This document shows positions 29,617-38,000 of a DNA stretch of 64,000 nt, in pieces. Origin of the DNA: Hydrogenophaga sp. (lineage in GTDB: Bacteria > Pseudomonadota > Gammaproteobacteria > Burkholderiales > Burkholderiaceae_C). The position numbers were made by a program, and so were the translations under genes. The notes under the pieces are model-generated. The model did no database searches, was not told the origin of the DNA, and saw only the letters and a list, made by a program, of their open reading frames with translations. The stretch is from NCBI RefSeq assembly GCF_011390835.1, contig NZ_JAABRQ010000012.1, forward strand, positions 49,322 to 113,321, in the 5' to 3' direction. Numbering within the stretch: the stretch's first letter is position 1; each line of letters starts with the position of its first letter.

Positions 29617-31596
29617 TCAATCCGCGCGCTGCACCGGCAGGCTCAGACGCGTGGTCTCGCGCAGCCGCACGTCGACCTTGGCCTGGCCTTCGTCCACCAC
29701 CGCCCAGGGCAGGGGCAGGGTTTCGTTGCGCACGCTGACGGTGCGCGGGCCGCTGGCCACGAACGGGAATTCGAAGCGGCCCTGGGCGTCGGTGCGCACG
29801 CCATAGCGGTTGTCCAGGAACACCGTGACACCGGGTACGCCGGTCTCGCTGGCCTCCTGGGTGCCGCTCTTGTTGGCATCGAAATACACCACGCCCTCGA
29901 TGCGCCCACCACCGTCCAGCGCACTGCCGCCCAGCGGGGTGTTGCGGCTGCCGGCCTGGAGCTCGTAGCGCAACACGGCGTAGAACGAGCGGTCGCTGTT
30001 GCTGTTGACCGTGGGCAGGGGTGTCGCCAGCGGGTCGAGCGAGGTCGCCACCAGGCTTTTGCCTTCGGAGCGGTTGAGGTTGGCTTCCAGGCTCCAGCGG
30101 GTGTTGATGCGCCAGTTGAACCCGAGGTTCAGACCCCAGCGACTGCTGCTGCCGCTGCCTTGCTCGGTGTTGAGGGTGCCGCGCAGCAGCGTGCTGTCGC
30201 CCATGGGCGCGCTCAGGCTGAGGGCTGCGCTCCACAGGTTTTGTGGCGCTTCGCCGGTCACCGGGTCGCGACCGAGTCGGCCCAGGCCCAGGCTGGTGTT
30301 GAGCGAAAACCCCTGGGGCACGGTCCAGTCCTGGTCGTAAAGGAGTTGCTGCCGGCTGGCCACGCTCTGCCCACCACCGAATTCCAGCCGCAAGCCGCTG
30401 GGGCCCCAGCCGCTGGCGAATCGCCAGTCGCCATAGGCGTCCCAGGCTTCGCCGTCGAAGCGGCGCAGCGAGAACCCGCTCCCCAGGCTGCTGTTGCGTG
30501 CCAGGCGCCAGCGCGCGCTGGCGGTGGCGTAGCTGCCATCTGCTGCGCGCCCGGAGATGGAACTCAGCCAGTCGAGCGAGGCCTCGGCCGACCATTGCCG
30601 GGTGCGCCAGGCGGTGCGCGCGTAGGCGCCGCTGATGTCACTGGGCAGCGGCTGGCCTGCCCAGGACAGCTCGGGCTCCAGCCGGAACAGGCCCAGCCCG
30701 TGGCGGCGTGGACCTTCGTCCCATTCGCCATCGACCCAGTAGCCGCTGCGCCCGCCGTTGACTCGGGACGACGCGTTGTGCACCACTTGGCCCTGCACAC
30801 GCAGCCCGGGTGCGGCGTAGCGCAGGGCGAGCTGGGCGGCGTCGGCGTCTTCTCGGTCCGCCGCGGTGAGGGGGTTGTCGAGCAGCGAGACATCGCGCGC
30901 GCTCTCGGCCCGCAGGGCGGCGGTCCAGCCCAGGCGCTCAGCGGCATTGCTGTCGGCGTTGTCGCCGCCCAGCTGCCATTGCCCGCCCAGGCTGCTGCGT
31001 TGCCCGCTCAGGCTTTTGAAGGCGCTGGTGGGCAGGCCCTCCAGGCGTCCGGGCGTACCGGTGGCGGCTTGCAGCTGCAGGCCGCGACCTGCGTTGTTCC
31101 ACTCGGCTCCCACGCCTTGAACCAGCGAAGACGGCACGAACACGCGCGATGGCCGGCGGGTGATGTCTGGCGCCGGCGTGTTGATCACGCCCAGCTCGTG
31201 GTTGGCCAGCCAGCCACCATCCCAGGGCATGCCGCGCTGGCGCAGCGTGAGGCTGCCGCGTCCCTCCTTGGGGCTCACGCTGCCGTCCAGCGACAGCGTG
31301 CCGTGGTTGGGCGTTTCCACCAGGGCGAACGCGGCAAACCCGAGCCGGGCGCGGCGCTGGTCGTCAAACGGCTGGGTGCCGAGCCGCGTCTCCAGCCGCA
31401 GAAAGCGCGGCAAGCCTTCGGCGTCGTAGGGCGCGGACTCGATGGCGCTGGTCTCGGGCGCCAGGCCCTCGATTTCTCGGTCGACGTAGGGCGCGGCTGG
31501 CGGCTGTGCGGTGGTCTGGGCCAGCACCGCGGCGGTCGGTGTCAGCGCGGCGCACAGGTACAGCGCCAGGCGCCGGCGACCTCGCCACACCGTCAT
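29617..31596 (-). CDS. Usher-like outer-membrane β-barrel with C-terminal SdrD_B/CarboxypepD_reg-like domain
   Basis: A 659-residue exported protein from ATG 31596, which overlaps the chaperone stop (ATGA). A signal peptide (LALYLCAALTPTAAVLA) precedes about 500 residues of alternating aromatic/polar β-strands typical of outer-membrane barrels (SAEASLDWLSS, WGLNLGFNWRINTRWSLEANL). The last 100 residues form a β-sandwich resembling SdrD_B or carboxypeptidase-regulatory folds (GVVYFDANKSGTQ, GVTVFLDN, TDAQGRFEFP). Gene order after a chaperone suggests an usher role. It is shorter than classical FimD ushers (about 800 residues or more) and lacks an obvious plug, so the mechanism is uncertain. 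Confidence 0.72.
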   Translation of the reverse strand: MTVWRGRRRLALYLCAALTPTAAVLAQTTAQPPAAPYVDREIEGLAPETSAIESAPYDAEGLPRFLRLETRLGTQPFDDQRRARLGFAAFALVETPNHGTLSLDGSVSPKEGRGSLTLRQRGMPWDGGWLANHELGVINTPAPDITRRPSRVFVPSSLVQGVGAEWNNAGRGLQLQAATGTPGRLEGLPTSAFKSLSGQRSSLGGQWQLGGDNADSNAAERLGWTAALRAESARDVSLLDNPLTAADREDADAAQLALRYAAPGLRVQGQVVHNASSRVNGGRSGYWVDGEWDEGPRRHGLGLFRLEPELSWAGQPLPSDISGAYARTAWRTRQWSAEASLDWLSSISGRAADGSYATASARWRLARNSSLGSGFSLRRFDGEAWDAYGDWRFASGWGPSGLRLEFGGGQSVASRQQLLYDQDWTVPQGFSLNTSLGLGRLGRDPVTGEAPQNLWSAALSLSAPMGDSTLLRGTLNTEQGSGSSSRWGLNLGFNWRINTRWSLEANLNRSEGKSLVATSLDPLATPLPTVNSNSDRSFYAVLRYELQAGSRNTPLGGSALDGGGRIEGVVYFDANKSGTQEASETGVPGVTVFLDNRYGVRTDAQGRFEFPFVASGPRTVSVRNETLPLPWAVVDEGQAKVDVRLRETTRLSLPVQRAD

Positions 31597-32390
31597 GGCG
31601 CGAAGCGTGTGTTCAGCGGTAGCCGGTTGGTGCCCCACTCCAGCGCGCCCTCGACCTGCAGCGGGAAGCGGATGGTCGGCACGGGGCGCCCTTCTTGCAC
31701 CACTGGCGCGAGGCTGAGCGCGCGTGTTTCACCTGGCAGGATAGGCAGATCGGCGGGCGCCAGCTCCAGGCGCTGGCCGTTGGCGTCAATGCCGTTCACA
31801 AAACCTTCGACTCGCCCATGGGCGTTGCCGCTGTTGCGCACGTCGATCAGGGCCGTGGGCTGTCCGTTGATGGTGGCCACGCGGGTGGCGGTGAGCTCCA
31901 GCAGGGGAGCGGCGTTGCCGATGGCGGCGTAAACGATCACGCCGATGCGCCCGCCCACGGGGAAATTGAGCTGGCCTTCGACCTTGGCCGTTTCCAGGCC
32001 TTCGACCATGAGCGCGAAGCGGCACTCGCGCGGTGCCGTACCAGGGGGCGGCGTGATCTCGAAGCGGTAGCGGTAGCGCGCGCCGGGCTCAATGGTGAGC
32101 TCGCGCCGTTCGATCGCCACCCAGGGCCGGCAGCTGTCGGCGGCCAGGGCGTCGCTGAAGGTGACGGAGTTGTCTGCGTTGAACACCCAGTCGTTGGTGT
32201 AGACGCGGTAGTTGCCCTTCTCGCGCCCCACGTGCTGGATCTCCACCACCTGGCGCAGGGTTTCACCCGGCACCGGCTGCAGCTCGAAGCGCGGCGGCGA
32301 GATGTAGGCGGCAAAGCCTTGCGCGCCGGCCGGCAGCGAAGATAGCGTCGCGGCCAGGCCGAGCAGGGCGGTGGTGAGCAGTCGGTGCAT
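31593..32390 (-). CDS. PapD-like periplasmic pilus chaperone
   Basis: A 265-residue exported protein with a signal peptide ending near PAGAQG. The Ig-like layout fits pilus chaperones: an N-terminal domain with ISPPRFELQPVPGETLRQVVEI and YRVYTNDWVF, then RCRFALMVEGLE-type strands, followed by a second domain (ALIDVRNSGNAHGRVEGFVN). It would hold pilin-like subunits in the periplasm and deliver them to the outer-membrane protein encoded next. It is overlapped by that gene (ATGA) and follows the preceding gene by 2 bp, so the three are tightly coupled. Confidence 0.75.
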   Translation of the reverse strand: MHRLLTTALLGLAATLSSLPAGAQGFAAYISPPRFELQPVPGETLRQVVEIQHVGREKGNYRVYTNDWVFNADNSVTFSDALAADSCRPWVAIERRELTIEPGARYRYRFEITPPPGTAPRECRFALMVEGLETAKVEGQLNFPVGGRIGVIVYAAIGNAAPLLELTATRVATINGQPTALIDVRNSGNAHGRVEGFVNGIDANGQRLELAPADLPILPGETRALSLAPVVQEGRPVPTIRFPLQVEGALEWGTNRLPLNTRFAP

Positions 32391-32392
32391 GG

Positions 32393-32848
32393 TCAGTCTG
32401 TGTCGAGTTCGAAGTGCACGTTCAGCCGCCGGCTCGGACTGTTCCAGTCGGCGGCCGAGCGCAGCCGGACCAGCAACTGGTCTTCCAGTGTTTCGCTGGC
32501 GATGACGCCCGCGTACACCAGGGCGCGATCACCGGACACCAGGCGACCCGGCAGCAGCCGGCCCTGGGTGGTCCAGCTGACCTCGATGGTTGAAGCCTGA
32601 TCGCGCGGCAGCACCATGTAGATGCGCCCGCTGCGGCCCACCCATTCGCGGGTAGCGATGCGCACGTTCACCCGCACCCAGGCTTCCATGCCGGTATCGG
32701 GCTGGCCCGGTGCGATCGCGCGCCACTCCATCTGCACCGTGGGCGGCACGGTGTGGCTTTGTGAATCGTCGAGGCGGAATGGGTTGGCGGCGGCGTGGCC
32801 GGTCCACACCAGTAAGGCCGTCAGCGCGCAGGTGATGGCGCGCTTCAT
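32393..32848 (-). CDS. Secreted protein of the fimbria-like operon, unknown role
   Basis: A 151-residue exported protein (signal MKRAITCALTALLVWTGHAAA). The mature part is β-rich with no cysteine. It has a C-terminal RRLNVHFELDTD strand, and an internal MEWRAIAPGQPDTGMEAWVRV stretch that resembles a small Ig-like or subunit-like fold. Its start overlaps the upstream pilin-like stop by ATGA (32845-32848). A minor subunit or second small chaperone are both possible; there is no motif to decide. Confidence 0.7.
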   Translation of the reverse strand: MKRAITCALTALLVWTGHAAANPFRLDDSQSHTVPPTVQMEWRAIAPGQPDTGMEAWVRVNVRIATREWVGRSGRIYMVLPRDQASTIEVSWTTQGRLLPGRLVSGDRALVYAGVIASETLEDQLLVRLRSAADWNSPSRRLNVHFELDTD

Positions 32849-33477
32849 GGGCTGGTCATGGTGTAGGTCACCCGGCCGTTGTAGGTGCCCGCCGCCGGCA
32901 CGATGCTGTTGGCGTAGGTGAAGCTGTGGCAGTTTTCGATGTAGGTGTTGGCGGGCACGGTGGCCAAGGTCTGCTGACCACCGTTGAAGGTGCCCGCGGG
33001 GATGACGTTGGGGGCGTTGCTGCCGGGCGCGGACACGGTCCAGCTGATCTGGCTGAACGGAATGCTGTCGCCACCGGTGGTGGTCAGGCTGCCTGGAGCG
33101 GTCACGCTCAGGGTGGCGCTGGCCGGGCCGTTGCCTGCGTTGCTGCGGCGGTACGACGCACCGATCAGAATTTGCGAGGCCGGGTTGGCGCAGGTGGTGA
33201 AGCCGTCAAACAGGCTTTGCGACTGTGTGCTGTTGGTGCTCATGGCCTGCGGTGTGCCGCTGATCAACTGGGCGCCACTCAGGTTGACCTCGACGCGGTT
33301 GATGGTGCCGTTGTTGGCATTGGCCGTGCCATTGCCCACGTGCAGGAACACGCGGCGCGAGGCAGCACCGATGCTGAGTGACCACGCGTTTGCCGCGTCG
33401 GTGCCCAGCAAAGCCGCGAGTGCGAGCAGTGTGGTGCACAGCGGGCGGGGCCACAGGGAAGGGGAGAGAGCAGGCAC
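32845..33477 (-). CDS. Pilin-like secreted subunit
   Basis: A 210-residue protein starting with GTG 33477 (AAGGA about 10 nt upstream). The signal peptide ends near DAANA. The mature protein is Thr/Ser/Asn/Gly-rich. It has a cysteine pair (C117, C183) and a C-terminal strand AGTYNGRVTYTMTSP, closely similar to the end of the other pilin-like protein (GTYGTTNGRVTYTATMP). That glycine-aromatic alternating C-terminal strand is a hallmark of donor-strand-exchanged subunits. It is separated from the first pilin gene by a strong hairpin. Confidence 0.75.
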   Translation of the reverse strand: MPALSPSLWPRPLCTTLLALAALLGTDAANAWSLSIGAASRRVFLHVGNGTANANNGTINRVEVNLSGAQLISGTPQAMSTNSTQSQSLFDGFTTCANPASQILIGASYRRSNAGNGPASATLSVTAPGSLTTTGGDSIPFSQISWTVSAPGSNAPNVIPAGTFNGGQQTLATVPANTYIENCHSFTYANSIVPAAGTYNGRVTYTMTSP

Positions 33478-33531
33478 GGGAATGATTGTCCTTCAGGCGC
33501 GGTGCCGGCGGACCCGAGGGGTCACCAAAGC

Positions 33532-33567
33532 CCGACGGAGGGCCGCTGCGCGCAGGCCCTCCGTCGG
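33532..33567 (-). terminator. Perfect 13-bp hairpin between the two pilin-like genes
   Basis: CCGACGGAGGGCC at 33532-33544 pairs perfectly with 33555-33567 around a 10-nt loop. On the minus strand no long U tract follows. It may act as a partial terminator or as a 3' stabiliser that keeps the first subunit mRNA in excess over the downstream chaperone and usher mRNA. Confidence 0.65.
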
Positions 33568-33614
33568 CTGGGGTGATCGCTGGATCGGGACCGCGATCTG
33601 GAAGCGCGAGGCGC

Positions 33615-34196
33615 TCAGGGCATGGTCGCGGTGTAGGTCACGCGGCCGTTGGTCGTGCCGTAGGTGCCAGGTGCCACCACCGCGGTGTTGGCGTAGCTGA
33701 AGGTCCAGTCGGCGGTGCGGCTGGTGATGCGGGTGCCCGAGCTCAGGCCCAGGTTGACCGAGGCACCAGAAGGGGCAGGGCTCGCGAAGTTGGGCGTGTC
33801 CGAGGAGACGGCGGTGATCTCGCTCCAGGGAATGGTGTCCCCGGCGGCGTTGGCCAGCGCACCGGTGTTGGTGCTGGCCAGGGCGATCACGCCGTTGTTG
33901 CCCAGCACACGCACCGGCACCACGTTGCCCGTGATTGCGCCGGCTGCAGCTGTGGTTCCGACGGCGGCCGGGTTGGTGGTGTAGTCGAAAGTCACGGTGT
34001 CGACGTTGGTGTTGTCAGCCAGGCCCGCAGCGCCTGTGCCCACGGCCAGAAACAACACGCGCGGAATGATGACGCGGAAATCGAGTCGGGCGGCGGCCGA
34101 GCCGGGACCGATGGTGAGTTGCGATTCGGCCGAGGCCAGCAGCGGGGTGGCCAGGGCGAGGGCCAGGGCAGATTTGAGGAGCAGGTGCTTTTTCAT
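33615..34196 (-). CDS. Pilin-like secreted subunit, probable major subunit
   Basis: A 193-residue protein from ATG 34196, fixed by GAAGGA six nucleotides upstream; the longer frame from 34325 is discarded. The signal peptide is MKKHLLLKSALALALATPLLASA. The mature chain is low in charge, very rich in A, T, G, V and N, has no cysteine, and begins with a strand RLDFRVIIPRVLFLAVG. It ends in NGRVTYTATMP, the pattern expected of chaperone-assembled fimbrial subunits. First position in the operon, a good RBS, a structured leader and a downstream hairpin suggest that it is the most expressed component. Confidence 0.78.
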   Translation of the reverse strand: MKKHLLLKSALALALATPLLASAESQLTIGPGSAAARLDFRVIIPRVLFLAVGTGAAGLADNTNVDTVTFDYTTNPAAVGTTAAAGAITGNVVPVRVLGNNGVIALASTNTGALANAAGDTIPWSEITAVSSDTPNFASPAPSGASVNLGLSSGTRITSRTADWTFSYANTAVVAPGTYGTTNGRVTYTATMP

Positions 34197-34227
34197 GAGG
34201 TTTCCTTCCGGAGGGTTGTGGGCTTGA

Positions 34228-34251
34228 CCTGTAAACCTTGGTTTGCACAGG
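34228..34251 (-). promoter_or_regulatory. Leader hairpin upstream of the first pilin-like gene
   Basis: CCTGT-AAACC pairs with GGTTT-(GC)-ACAGG around a TT loop, giving a ten-base-pair stem with a 2-nt bulge in the untranslated leader, about 30 nt before the start codon. It could stabilise the mRNA or modulate translation. Confidence 0.45.
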
Positions 34252-34273
34252 CCACCCGAGATCAGATGGGTTG

Positions 34274-34302
34274 ATGTTAAGGAAAGTGCCGGTTCGCCAC
34301 AA
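34274..34302 (-). promoter_or_regulatory. Probable σ70-type promoter of the fimbria-like operon
   Basis: Read on the minus strand: TTGTGG (34302-34297), a 17-nt spacer and TAACAT (34279-34274). The elements match the consensus at 3-4 of 6 positions each with ideal spacing. This gives a leader of roughly 70 nt. Confidence 0.45.
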
Positions 34303-34396
34303 CTTAAAGACCGGAAAAACGTCACGAATTCAAATACTTACACAACTTTCTTGCGCCAGCGGTCGAGTTTGGGTGATGGGCGGCAGTCGATTGTCC

Positions 34397-34909
34397 TCAA
34401 GTTTGGCCGCGGCTTGCCGTGATGACCTCTTTGGTATTCATCAAGTGGGACAGCGGCAGCGCGCTGGCCGCCTTGACCTCGCCCAGCGAGAAGCTCGTGT
34501 GCAAGTCCTTCACGTTGGGCAGGTTGAGCAGCACATCGCGCGCGAACCGGCTGAAATGGTTGAGGTCGGGGCTGACCACCTGCAGCTCGAAGGTGCCCGA
34601 GCCGCTGATGTAGTGGCAGGCCACGATGTCGGGGATGTTGCGGATGGCGGCCTCCAGCGAGCGGGTGATGTCACCGCTGTTTCGCTCGGCATCCAGCCGC
34701 ACAAAGGCGAGCACGCCCAGGCCGATCTTTTCCCGGTCCAGCTCGGCCCGGTAACCGCGGATGAAGCCGGCGGCCTCCAGCGCGCGCACCCGGCGCCAGC
34801 ACGGCGCGGCCGACAGACCGACCCGGCTCGCCAGCTCGGCATTGGTGAGGCGGCCGTTCTGCTGCAATTCGTTCAGGATGGCGAGGTCAAACTTGTCTAA
34901 TGTTTCCAT
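34397..34909 (-). CDS. Lrp/AsnC-family transcriptional regulator
   Basis: A 170-residue regulator. The N-terminal helix-turn-helix (LTNAELASRVGLSAAPCWRRV, about 21-41) and C-terminal αβ ligand-binding RAM domain (SGSGTFELQVVSPDL) are complete. It is divergent from the indolepyruvate ferredoxin oxidoreductase gene. That enzyme uses 2-oxo acids from aromatic amino acids, so a local amino-acid-responsive regulator is likely by context. An AT-rich dyad just upstream of its start may be its own operator. Confidence 0.93.
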   Translation of the reverse strand: METLDKFDLAILNELQQNGRLTNAELASRVGLSAAPCWRRVRALEAAGFIRGYRAELDREKIGLGVLAFVRLDAERNSGDITRSLEAAIRNIPDIVACHYISGSGTFELQVVSPDLNHFSRFARDVLLNLPNVKDLHTSFSLGEVKAASALPLSHLMNTKEVITASRGQT

Positions 34910-34920
34910 GATGCCCGCAT

Positions 34921-34945
34921 TCTAGAAAGAATCGTGCTTTTAGAG
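34921..34945. promoter_or_regulatory. AT-rich imperfect dyad, candidate Lrp-family operator
   Basis: TCTAGAAAG (34921-34929) and CTTTTAGAG (34937-34945) form an imperfect inverted repeat in an otherwise GC-rich sequence. It is 12-36 bp upstream of the lrp-like start and 140 bp from the divergent oxidoreductase start, where an AsnC/Lrp operator would be expected. Confidence 0.4.
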
Positions 34946-35083
34946 TCCTGTTAGGAGCATGAAAAGCAAACACCTGTCAAGCGGCGGGTCATACACTGTG
35001 CGGCACACTGAAATCTGCCGACCCGGCCGGTTTTGGCATCCAGCAACCGCCCACAAGGTGGCCCCACTCGTCAGGAGACCTGC

Positions 35084-38000
35084 ATGAACGCGCCGTTGCC
35101 CGAACACATCCGCAAAGCCCTCGAAACGGTGACGCTGGACGACAAGTACTCGCTCGATGTCGGCCGGGCCTTTATGAGCGGGGTGCAGGCCCTGGTCAAG
35201 CTGCCGATGCTGCAGCGCCAGCGCGACGCCTTGCAGGGCAAAAACACGGCTGGCTTCATCAGCGGGTACCGCGGCTCGCCGCTGGGGGGGTACGACCAGG
35301 CGCTGCAAAAGGCCGCGCCCTACCTGAAGCAGCAGAACATCGTGTTCCAGCCCGGTGTGAACGAAGAGCTGGCGGCCACCGCGCTCTGGGGCACGCAGCA
35401 GCTGGGCTTTGCGCCGCCGGGCAGCAACCGGTTCGACGGCGTGTTCGGCATCTGGTACGGCAAGGGTCCAGGCGTGGATCGCTGCTCGGATGTTTTCAAA
35501 CACGCCAACATGGCCGGTACGACACCCTGGGGCGGCGTGATCGCGGTGGCGGGCGACGACCATGTGGCCAAGAGTTCCACCGCAGCCCATCAGAGCGACC
35601 ACATCTTCAAGGCCTGCGGCCTGCCGGTGTTTTTTCCGGCGACGGTGCAGGACATCCTTGATCTGGGCATCCATGCCATCGCCATGAGCCGCTTCAGCGG
35701 TGTCTGGGCCGGCATGAAGACCATCCAGGAAATCGTGGAGTCGAGCGCCACAGCGATGATCGATCCTGAGCGGGTGAACATTGTCGTTCCCGAGTTCGAC
35801 ATGCCGCCGGGCGGTGTTCATATCCGGTGGCCCGATGCCGCGCTGGACCAGGAAGCGCGCCTGTTCGACTTCAAGTGGTACGCCGCGCTGGCCTACATCC
35901 GTGCCAACAGGCTCAACCACAACGTGATTGCCGGCCCGAACGACCGCTTTGGTGTGATCGCCAGCGGCAAGGCCTACAACGACACGCGCCAGGCGCTGCT
36001 CGATCTGGGCCTGGACGATGCCACCTGCCAGCGCATCGGCCTGCGTCTGCACAAGGTCAACGTGGTGTGGCCGCTGGAAGCACAGACCACGCGCGAATTT
36101 GCCACCGGCCTGCGCGAGATTCTGGTGGTGGAAGAAAAGCGCCAGGTCATCGAATACCAGATCAAGGAAGAGCTCTACAACTGGCGCGGCGATGTGCGCC
36201 CCAACGTGCTGGGCAAGTTCGACGAAGTGGAAGGCGACTTCAGCGGTGGCGAATGGAGCATGCCCAACCCGAGCGCCCACACGCTGTTGCGTGCCAACGC
36301 CGACCTGAGTCCGGCCATCATCGCCCGCGCAATTGCCAAGCGCCTGCGCAAGCTGGGGGTGCCCGAAGACGTGCAGGCGCGCATCGACGCGCAGCTTGCG
36401 ATCCTGACGGCGCAGGAGCAGGCCATGCAGACCCTGCTCACGCAGGGCGTGCCCGGTGCCGAGCGTCAGCCCTGGTTTTGCTCGGGTTGTCCTCACAACA
36501 CCAGCACCAAGGTGCCCGAAGGCTCGCGCGCCATGGCCGGTATCGGTTGTCATTTCATGACGATCTGGATGGACCGTGCCACTGAGGGTTTCACCCAGAT
36601 GGGTGGTGAGGGCGTGCCCTGGGTGGGCCAGCAGCCGTTCAGCTACGACCGGCACATGTTCGCCAACCTCGGTGACGGCACCTACTTCCACAGTGGCATC
36701 CTGGCGATCCGCCAGAGCATCGCCGCCGGTGTGAACATCACCTACAAGATCCTTTACAACGACGCGGTCGCCATGACAGGCGGCCAGCAGGTGGGCGAGC
36801 GGCCTGAAGGCCACAGCGTGGTTCAGATCGCGCAAAGCATGCGCGCCGAAGGCGTGGCCAGGATCGTCATCGTCACCGACGAGCCGGAGAAGTACGCCGG
36901 TGTGACCGGCATCCCGAGCGGCATCGCTATCCAGCACCGCGACACGTTGGACGCCGTGCAGCGCGAGTTCCGCGAGATCGTGGGCACCACCGTCATCATT
37001 TACGACCAGACCTGTGCCACCGAAAAGCGCCGCCGCCGCAAGCGCGGCACCCTGGTCGAACCGACCGAGCGCGTGGTGATCAACGAGCTGGTGTGCGAAG
37101 GCTGTGGCGATTGCGGCGTGCAGAGCAACTGCCTGTCGGTCGAGCCACTGGAGACCGAGTTCGGCCGCAAGCGCACCATCAACCAGAGCACCTGCAACAA
37201 GGACTTTTCCTGCGTCAAGGGCTTTTGTCCCAGCTTTGTCACGGTGGACGGCGGCCAGCTGCGCAAGCAGAAAAAGGGCGAGGCCCGCGCCGAGTGGACC
37301 GGCGGCGCCTTGCCCGATCCCGAGTTGCCCATGCTGGGCGAAGAAGCCTGGGGTGTGATCGTGGCTGGGGTCGGTGGCACCGGCGTCATCACCATTGGCC
37401 AGCTGCTGGGCATGGCCGCCCACATTGAGGACAAGGGCATCGTCACGCAGGACGCGGCGGGTCTTGCCCAAAAGGGCGGCGCCACCTGGAGCCATGTGCT
37501 GATCGCGGCGCGCCAGGAGCACATTCGCACCACGCGCGTGGCGGCGGCGGCCGCCGATCTGGTGATTGGTTGTGATCCCCTTGTGGCTGCCCACAAGGAG
37601 ACCTGGGCCCGGCTGCGCACCGGCCGCAGCCATGTGGCGCTCAACAGCAGCGCCACGCCGACCGCGGCCTTCGTGACCAACGCCGACTGGCAAAACCCGG
37701 CGCAGGCTTGCGTTGACGCGCTGACCGGGCAGCTGGGTGGTGAGGCCGTGGGCGTGTTCGATGCAGAGGCGGCAGCCAATCGGCTCATGGGCGACAGCAT
37801 CTACACCAACCCCATGATGCTGGGCTACGCCTGGCAGCGCGGCTGGGTGCCGCTGGGCTACACCGCGCTGATGCGCGCGATCGAGCTCAACAACGTGCAG
37901 GTGGACAACAACAAGGCGGCTTTCGAATGGGGCCGCTGCGCCGCGCATGCACCGCAGGTGTTCGCCACGCTGCTGGCCGAAGGCGGCGCGCAAGTGATCC

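Noticed and set aside
29476..31932. 818-codon plus-strand frame opposite the usher-like gene
   Set aside because: The minus-strand product has a signal peptide, barrel strands and overlapping operon partners. The plus-strand frame is low complexity (A, G, Q, V, H) and has no sensible start.
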